Of a stretch of 64,000 bases of DNA, positions 59,110-64,000 are shown in pieces; positions within the stretch are counted from its first letter, which is position 1, and every line of letters starts with the position of its first letter. This DNA comes from Pseudomonas sp. 10-1B (GTDB taxonomy: Bacteria; Pseudomonadota; Gammaproteobacteria; Pseudomonadales; Pseudomonadaceae). The stretch spans positions 1 through 64,000 of the forward strand of contig NZ_JYKS01000027.1 in NCBI RefSeq assembly GCF_000935045.1, given 5' to 3'. The translations under genes and the position numbers were made by a program. Under the pieces are notes generated by a model. The model saw nothing but the letters and a program-made list of their open reading frames with translations, was not told where the DNA came from and ran no database searches.

Positions 59110-59407
59110 CGGCCATCTCTCAAGGACGTTGTTAGGCTATTCACTTATGGAATTAAAAATTATCAAAAGTGAATTTCAAGAGATAAGAACATGCGCCCCA
59201 TGCATCCGGAAGCCCCTATCCGTTGCGTTTTCCTCATATTTTCCATGCGTTTTCCGCAAGCCCGCCGCAGGCCCGCATAGCGCCTGATTTATGCCTTCCA
59301 GTTACTAAAAAATGAAGTTTTGATCTTTGTAGGTTCTAACCAGACCTGCCTAGCTTCTGAGCAAAGCGCCGGCCATCGCCGGTGGCAGCCTGCCAAGGAG
59401 CCTTGCC
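59110..59407. promoter_or_regulatory. Divergent ats promoter region
   Basis: 298 bp, strongly AT-rich near 59139-59180. Inverted repeat ATTCACTT (59139-59146) / AAGTGAAT (59167-59174) with 20-bp spacer. The 8-mer TCACTTAT (59141-59148) recurs in the sftR-sftP gap. Likely binding region for SftR and/or CysB. No gene seen. Confidence 0.5.
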
Positions 59408-60445
59408 ATGAAAACCCCATTGCGCCACCTGATCACCGCTCTTGGGCTGGCCTTCACCCTCAGCGCCCATGCCGCCGAGCCAGCCAAGCCAGCGAGCATC
59501 CGCATCGCCGTGCCCGACCTCAGCGCGGGCAGCAAGCCCAGCGCCGGCGGCGTGGTCGATGTGCTGCGTGACCAGCAGTTGCTGGAGAAGGAATTCGCCA
59601 AGGATGGCATCCGCATCGACTGGCACTTCTTCAAGGGTGCCGGGCCGGTGGTGAACGAGGCGTTGGCCAACGGCCAGGCCGACTTCGCCTACCTGGGCGA
59701 CCTGGCCGCGATCGTCGGCAAGGCCAATGGCCTGGATACCCGCGTGCTGTCGGCGGGCGTGCGCGGGGTCAAGAGCTACCTGGGCGTGGTGCCTGGCTCT
59801 GGCATCAAGACCTTGCACGACCTCAAGGGCAAGCGCGTGGCAGTGTTCCGCGGCACCGCCAACCAGTTGTCGTTTGCCAGCGCCCTGGCCAGCCAAGGGC
59901 TTACCGAGCGCGAACTGAAGGTGATCAACCTGGACTTCAACGCCGCCAACGCCGCGCTGGCCGCCAAACAGATCGATGCCACCTGGGGTTTGTCGAGCCT
60001 GCTGTCGCTGCGTGAGCGCGGGCTGGTCGAGCTGCCGGTCAATTCTCGTGACCTCGAAGGCGCCGGCAGCACCCAGGCGGTGTTACTGGGCACCGGCGAC
60101 TTCATCCGCAAGTACCCCGAGCTGGTCCAGCGGCTGGTCAACGCCCAGGAGCGGGCCAGTACCTGGCTACGCGATGAACACAACCGCGAGGCTTATGTCG
60201 ACCTGGTGGCCAGCAATGCCAACTGGCCGCGCAGCATCCTGCGCGATGACCTGGCCAAGGAAGACCTCGCCCACTACTTCGACCCACGGCTGGACGCCGA
60301 ATTCGTCGGCCAACTGCAGCAGGGTGTCGACCTGGCTGCCAAAGAGCGCCTGATCCGCCGTGGCTTCCAGGTAGCCGACTGGATCGAACCGCGTTTCCTC
60401 GATGCTGCCCTGCAACAGGAACAGGCCGTGCAGGCCACCCGCTGA
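59408..60445 (+). CDS. atsR: Sulfate-ester ABC transporter substrate-binding protein
   Basis: 345 aa. Signal peptide (1-22, cleavage after AHA). Fold of the SsuA/TauA class (SIRIAVPDLSAGSKPSAGG; LKGKRVAVFRGTANQLSFASAL). CAAGGAG precedes ATG 59408. Forms the atsR-atsK operon with the dioxygenase gene 37 bp downstream; works with AtsB/AtsC. Confidence 0.88.
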   Translation: MKTPLRHLITALGLAFTLSAHAAEPAKPASIRIAVPDLSAGSKPSAGGVVDVLRDQQLLEKEFAKDGIRIDWHFFKGAGPVVNEALANGQADFAYLGDLAAIVGKANGLDTRVLSAGVRGVKSYLGVVPGSGIKTLHDLKGKRVAVFRGTANQLSFASALASQGLTERELKVINLDFNAANAALAAKQIDATWGLSSLLSLRERGLVELPVNSRDLEGAGSTQAVLLGTGDFIRKYPELVQRLVNAQERASTWLRDEHNREAYVDLVASNANWPRSILRDDLAKEDLAHYFDPRLDAEFVGQLQQGVDLAAKERLIRRGFQVADWIEPRFLDAALQQEQAVQATR

Positions 60446-60482
60446 ACCTTCAAACCCGACAATGACTGCAAGGACCATGACC

Positions 60483-61388
60483 ATGAGCAATGCCGCCCTG
60501 GCCACCGCGCCACAAGCCCTCGAACTCGACATTCACTCGGTTGCCGGCCGTATCGGCGCCGAGATCCGCGGGGTGAAACTGTCTGCCGACCTGGACGCCG
60601 CTACCCTCGAGGCCATCCAGGCCGCACTGGTGAAGCACAAGGTGATCTTCTTCCGTGGCCAGACCCACCTCGATGACCAGAGCCAGGAGGCCTTCGCCAA
60701 GCTGCTCGGCGAGCCGATCGCCCACCCCACCGTGCCGGTGGTCGATGGCACCAGCTACCTGTTGCAGCTCGATGGTGCCGAAGGCCAGCGGGCCAACTCC
60801 TGGCACACCGACGTGACCTTCGTCGACGCCTACCCCAAGGCCTCGATCCTGCGCAGCGTGGTGGCGCCGGCAGCTGGTGGCGATACCGTTTGGGCCAACA
60901 CCGCTGCAGCGTACCAGGAGCTGCCCGAGCCGCTGCGTGAGCTGGCCGACAAGTTGTGGGCGGTGCACAGCAATGAATACGACTACGCCAGCATCAAGCC
61001 CGACGTCGACCCGGCCAAGCTAGAGCATTATCGCAAGGTGTTCACCTCCACCGTGTACGAGACCGAGCACCCGGTGGTGCGTGTGCACCCGATCAGTGGC
61101 GAGCGGGTGTTGCAACTGGGGCATTTCGTGAAGCGCATCAAAGGCTATTCGCTGGCCGATTCGCAGCACCTGTTCGCGGTGCTGCAAGGGCATGTGACGC
61201 GCCTGGAGAACACTGTGCGCTGGCGCTGGCAGGCGGGGGACGTGGCGATCTGGGATAACCGCGCGACGCAGCATTATGCGGTGGATGACTATGGCACCCA
61301 GCCGCGGGTGGTGCGCCGGGTGACTTTGGCCGGTGAGGTGCCAGTGGGTGTCGATGGGCAGTTGAGCCGGACTACCCGCAAAGGTTGA
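60483..61388 (+). CDS. atsK: Alpha-ketoglutarate-dependent alkylsulfatase (sulfate ester dioxygenase)
   Basis: 301 aa from ATG 60483 (AAGGA 8 nt upstream; ATG 60477 is too close). TauD/TfdA fold. Fe(II) ligands His108, Asp110 (SWHTDVTF) and His264 (RATQHYAVDDYG), 2-oxoglutarate-binding Arg275 and Arg279 (QPRVVRRVTLAG); the numbering coincides with that of AtsK from P. putida S-313. It hydroxylates medium-chain alkyl sulfates next to oxygen, releasing aldehyde and sulfate as sulfur source. Confidence 0.95.
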   Translation: MSNAALATAPQALELDIHSVAGRIGAEIRGVKLSADLDAATLEAIQAALVKHKVIFFRGQTHLDDQSQEAFAKLLGEPIAHPTVPVVDGTSYLLQLDGAEGQRANSWHTDVTFVDAYPKASILRSVVAPAAGGDTVWANTAAAYQELPEPLRELADKLWAVHSNEYDYASIKPDVDPAKLEHYRKVFTSTVYETEHPVVRVHPISGERVLQLGHFVKRIKGYSLADSQHLFAVLQGHVTRLENTVRWRWQAGDVAIWDNRATQHYAVDDYGTQPRVVRRVTLAGEVPVGVDGQLSRTTRKG

Positions 61389-61391
61389 GAA

Positions 61392-61515
61392 CCCGGGGCC
61401 GCTTTGCGGCCCTTTCGCCGGCAAGCCAGCTCCCACAGGTACTGCACATGTCTTGAGGCCCATGCGGTCGAGGTGGGAGCTGGCTTGCCGGCGATTCGGG
61501 GGCAAAGCCCCCGCC
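61392..61515. repeat. REP doublet with hairpins between atsK and sftR
   Basis: 'ggggccgctttgcggccctttcgccggcaagccagctccc' (61394-61433) and 'gggagctggcttgccggcgattcgggggcaaagcccccgcc' (61475-61515). The flanking GC hairpins may end both convergent transcripts. Confidence 0.85.
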
Positions 61516-61517
61516 AG

Positions 61518-62432
61518 CTACACCTCGGTATCACAGGCAATCAGTTGCCTGACCAACCCCTGAGCCAACGGCGATAGCCCATAGCCCACCCGGCTCACCA
61601 CCCCATAGCGGGTGTAGAACGACTCTTCTTGCTCCGGCGAAAGGCCTGCCAGCTGTAACGCCACCAGCCCCCCGTCACGCTGATACGGCCGCAAGTTGGC
61701 ATTGCAGGCAATGCCGATGGTGTCCGAATGCATCACCACATTCAGCAGCGCATAGCCATGCTCGCACTCCACCGACGGCAGAAAATCCTGGCGCCCACTG
61801 AGGTCACTGAGAATCTTGCGGATGTTCGGCGGGCGGAAGGTGGTGGCCAGTGGGTAGTCGAACAGGTCCCGCGCCTGCACGGTTTCCCGTTGGGTCAGCG
61901 GGTGCCCGGCGCGGCAGCAGAAATGCCAGCGCTGCGGCGCCAGCTTGTGCACGTGGTAATCCGGGTCGGACTCGAACTGGCGGGTATCGGCAACGAAGAA
62001 CTCGATCTCTTCGGCAACCAGCTTGCGGTTCAGCGCTTGCCAGTTATCCACCTGAAAACAGGTGCGCGCCGCCGGGTACTCGGCCACGAAACGGGCCACC
62101 GCCCGCGGCACCAGGCCGCCGGCTGGCGCAGGGCCGGAGCCGAAGCGCACCACCCCGGTGGTGGCACCGTTGAACTGATGGATCTCGTTGACCAGGTTGT
62201 GCGCCCCATGCACCAGCCGCCGCGAATGCTCCAGCACCAGCAAGCCCTGGCGGGTCGGCGCGAGCTCTTTGCTGGCGCGGTCCACCAGGCGGCAGCCGAT
62301 GTTGTGCTCCAGGGTCTGGATGCTACGGCTGAACGCCGATTGCGACAGGTTTACCGCGGCCGCCGCGGCGACGAAGCTGCGATGCTCGACAAGGGCAATG
62401 TAGTGGCGCAACTGACGCAGATCGATATGCAT
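61518..62432 (-). CDS. sftR: LysR-type regulator of sulfate-ester use
   Basis: 304 aa. N-terminal helix-turn-helix (HYIALVEHRSFVAAAAAVNLSQSAFSRSIQTLEHNIGCRLVDR) and a LysR substrate-binding domain. Named from context: divergent from a TonB-dependent receptor gene and next to atsRK/atsBC, the arrangement reported for SftR in P. putida S-313, where it activates sulfate-ester genes in sulfur limitation. Confidence 0.85.
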   Translation of the reverse strand: MHIDLRQLRHYIALVEHRSFVAAAAAVNLSQSAFSRSIQTLEHNIGCRLVDRASKELAPTRQGLLVLEHSRRLVHGAHNLVNEIHQFNGATTGVVRFGSGPAPAGGLVPRAVARFVAEYPAARTCFQVDNWQALNRKLVAEEIEFFVADTRQFESDPDYHVHKLAPQRWHFCCRAGHPLTQRETVQARDLFDYPLATTFRPPNIRKILSDLSGRQDFLPSVECEHGYALLNVVMHSDTIGIACNANLRPYQRDGGLVALQLAGLSPEQEESFYTRYGVVSRVGYGLSPLAQGLVRQLIACDTEV

Positions 62433-62624
62433 TTTCTACATTGAAACCTTCGGTCAAATGCAATTGCTGACAAGGATGAGTCCCCTTATAAAGGGAGTCA
62501 CTTATTCCACAAAATATGAATTACAAATATTTATATCTCTTAAAAGAATATAAGCCCGACTGACCGCGATTCGGTTCCGCCAACGGAAATGCTCGCCAGG
62601 GCCCATGCCTCAAGGAGCATTTGC
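62433..62624. promoter_or_regulatory. sftR-sftP divergent promoter region
   Basis: 192 bp, AT-rich at 62500-62560. Palindrome CCCTT-ata-AAGGG (62483-62495) and the 8-mer TCACTTAT (62498-62505), the latter shared with the ats promoter region. AAGGAG before the sftP start (62612-62617). Probable SftR site, unproven. Confidence 0.5.
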
Positions 62625-64000
62625 ATGTCCGGAGTTTCCCGTTGGCCTGCGCGCGCGTCGCGTTTCACCTTGCAACCCTTGGCCGCTGGCGTGCTGCTGG
62701 CGGCGTCCTCTGCCAGCTTCGCCGAAGAACCCGTCAGCGCCACCGCGGCGGTGGAGCAGGAGGCCAAGCTCGGCACTGTCACAGTCAATGCCCGCCGCCG
62801 CGAAGAAACCGCGCAAAGCGTGCCCACGCCGATCAGCGTGCTGAGCAGCGAAACCCTGGAAACCCAGCGCATCTACCGTGTGCAGGATTTGCAGCAACTG
62901 GTGCCCAGCACCAACGTCGCCTACGTACATGCCCGCCAGTCGAGCATCTCGATCCGTGGCCTGGGCAACAACCCCGCCAGCGACGGCCTGGAGGGCAGCG
63001 TCGGTATCTATCTGGACAACGTCTACCTCGGCCGCCCCGGCATGGCGGTGTTCGACCTGCTGGACGTGGAGCAACTGGAAGTGCTGCGCGGCCCGCAAGG
63101 CACGCTGTTCGGCAAGAACACCACCGCCGGGGTACTGAACATCACCACGCGCAAGCCCACCTTTCATCGTGAGGGCAGCATCCAGCAGTCGATTGGCGAA
63201 GACGGCTACCTGCAGACCCAGGGCAGCTTTTCGGGGCCGATAAGCGAGACCCTGGCCGGACGCATCAGCGCCTACCGCACCGAAGACGACGGCTACGTGA
63301 AGAACATTCACAACGGCGACGATCTCAACGGCGGCAAGCGCCAGGGCTTTCGCACCCAGCTGCTGTTCCAGCCCAGCGACACCTTCAACCTGCGCTGGAT
63401 CGGCGAATACAACGAAGAAGACTCCAACAACGGCATCCTCAGCCTGTACAGCACCGGCCCCACCATCAATGGCGTCAACCGCTACGAGAGCCTGGCCGCC
63501 CAGGCAGGCGCGACACTGGTGTCGGGCAAGCACCGCAAGGTCAATTTCGATGCCGACCAGCAGGTGACGGTATTCCAGGGCGGCACCTCGGTGGAGGCCA
63601 ACTGGACCCTGCCCAACGACTTCACCCTGACCTCGATCACCGCCTACCGCTGGTGGGACTTTACCCCACGCAACGACGACGGCCTCAACGTGCCAGTGTT
63701 CTACAGCGCCGGTGTATCGGTGCGCGACAAGCAGTATTCGCAGGAAATCCGCCTGGCCTCACCCACCGGTGGCGTCTTCGACTACGTGCTGGGTGCCTAC
63801 TACTTCAAACAGGACCTGGACAACAAGTCCTTCACCTATTACGGCCCGCAGGCTGATGTCTGGAACCTCACCCCGGCCGGTGCGCTGAACAACGTCAACA
63901 CCATCGGTGACGGGCATATCGATACCGACAGCTATGCGCTGTTCGCCCAGGGTACCTGGCACGTTACCGAGCGCCTGGACTTCACCGTCGGCATCCGTGG
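62625..64000 (+). CDS. sftP: TonB-dependent outer-membrane receptor, 3' end beyond window
   Basis: First 458 codons seen. Signal peptide (1-33, ...SASFA), plug domain with ETAQSVPTPISVLSSETL, SISIRGLG and the family signature LEVLRGPQGTLFGKNTTAG, then barrel strands. Presumed uptake channel for sulfate esters across the outer membrane, named by comparison with S-313 sftP (adjacent to sftR). Open reading frame runs to base 64000 without a stop. Confidence 0.88.
   Translation, partial: MSGVSRWPARASRFTLQPLAAGVLLAASSASFAEEPVSATAAVEQEAKLGTVTVNARRREETAQSVPTPISVLSSETLETQRIYRVQDLQQLVPSTNVAYVHARQSSISIRGLGNNPASDGLEGSVGIYLDNVYLGRPGMAVFDLLDVEQLEVLRGPQGTLFGKNTTAGVLNITTRKPTFHREGSIQQSIGEDGYLQTQGSFSGPISETLAGRISAYRTEDDGYVKNIHNGDDLNGGKRQGFRTQLLFQPSDTFNLRWIGEYNEEDSNNGILSLYSTGPTINGVNRYESLAAQAGATLVSGKHRKVNFDADQQVTVFQGGTSVEANWTLPNDFTLTSITAYRWWDFTPRNDDGLNVPVFYSAGVSVRDKQYSQEIRLASPTGGVFDYVLGAYYFKQDLDNKSFTYYGPQADVWNLTPAGALNNVNTIGDGHIDTDSYALFAQGTWHVTERLDFTVGIR

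Overview
The window is chromosomal DNA of a fluorescent pseudomonad, most likely the Pseudomonas putida group. The reasons are high GC, the gene order argH-algR-hemCDXY-dsbB-rsd/algQ-FKBP-algP, dozens of P. putida-type REP palindromes (short inverted repeats such as 'tgtgggagc-ggcttgccgg-cgatg'), and an atsK/ats/sft sulfate-ester cluster whose AtsK closely matches the characterised P. putida S-313 enzyme. No database search was run; family calls are from recognition of motifs and order.

Layout. 0-8 kb: a shortened WYL-type regulator, a Sel1-repeat protein, a MarR-controlled tripartite efflux operon (FUSC inner-membrane protein, DUF1656, HlyD adaptor, outer-membrane factor), then a small DUF3077 gene pair preceded by a strongly base-paired leader. 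8-13.7 kb: REP cluster with the remnant of a REP-associated transposase, an FTR1/cytochrome c iron permease, small conserved proteins, a GST, and argH. 13.9-22.9 kb: algR (without algZ/fimS), heme genes hemC-hemD-hemX-hemY, dsbB, rsd/algQ, an FKBP isomerase, and algP with nine 42-bp repeats. 22.9-29.9 kb: yheS-type ABC-F ATPase, LysE exporter, slipin/NfeD pair, YbaK-like deacylase, DUF2789, a membrane protein and a CBS protein.

30.0-48.7 kb holds the most unusual material: an array of nine exact-period 118-bp REP doublets, then a 17.6-kb, 12-gene minus-strand operon. It begins with srfA-srfB-srfC-like genes (membrane-anchored protein, actin/Hsp70-fold ATPase, P-loop GTPase-like protein). It continues with a single-pass membrane protein, a periplasmic VWA protein resembling the C-terminal part of the type VI secretion kinase PpkA, an ABC ATPase, an FtsX/MacB-like permease, a formylglycine-enzyme-like periplasmic protein, two lipoproteins and two membrane-anchored VWA proteins. 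The ATPase-permease-FGE-lipoprotein block looks like the TagT-TagS-TagR-TagQ signalling module of type VI secretion, but no secretion genes, kinase or phosphatase are present. I infer an envelope-spanning machine or signalling system combining the two modules.

48.8-64 kb: tRNA-Arg(CCG), a GntR-led operon (AprA-like flavoprotein, 2x[4Fe-4S] ferredoxin, ABC importer, HEAT protein, DUF971), then the divergent sulfate-ester genes atsBC (minus) and atsR-atsK (plus), with the LysR regulator sftR and the TonB-dependent receptor sftP (cut by the window end). Together these would bring alkyl sulfates across both membranes and cleave them oxidatively for sulfur.

REP elements occupy most intergenic gaps; in several places they have been absorbed into coding sequence (stop codons at 200 and 31054, C-terminus of the flavoprotein, N-terminus of AtsB).
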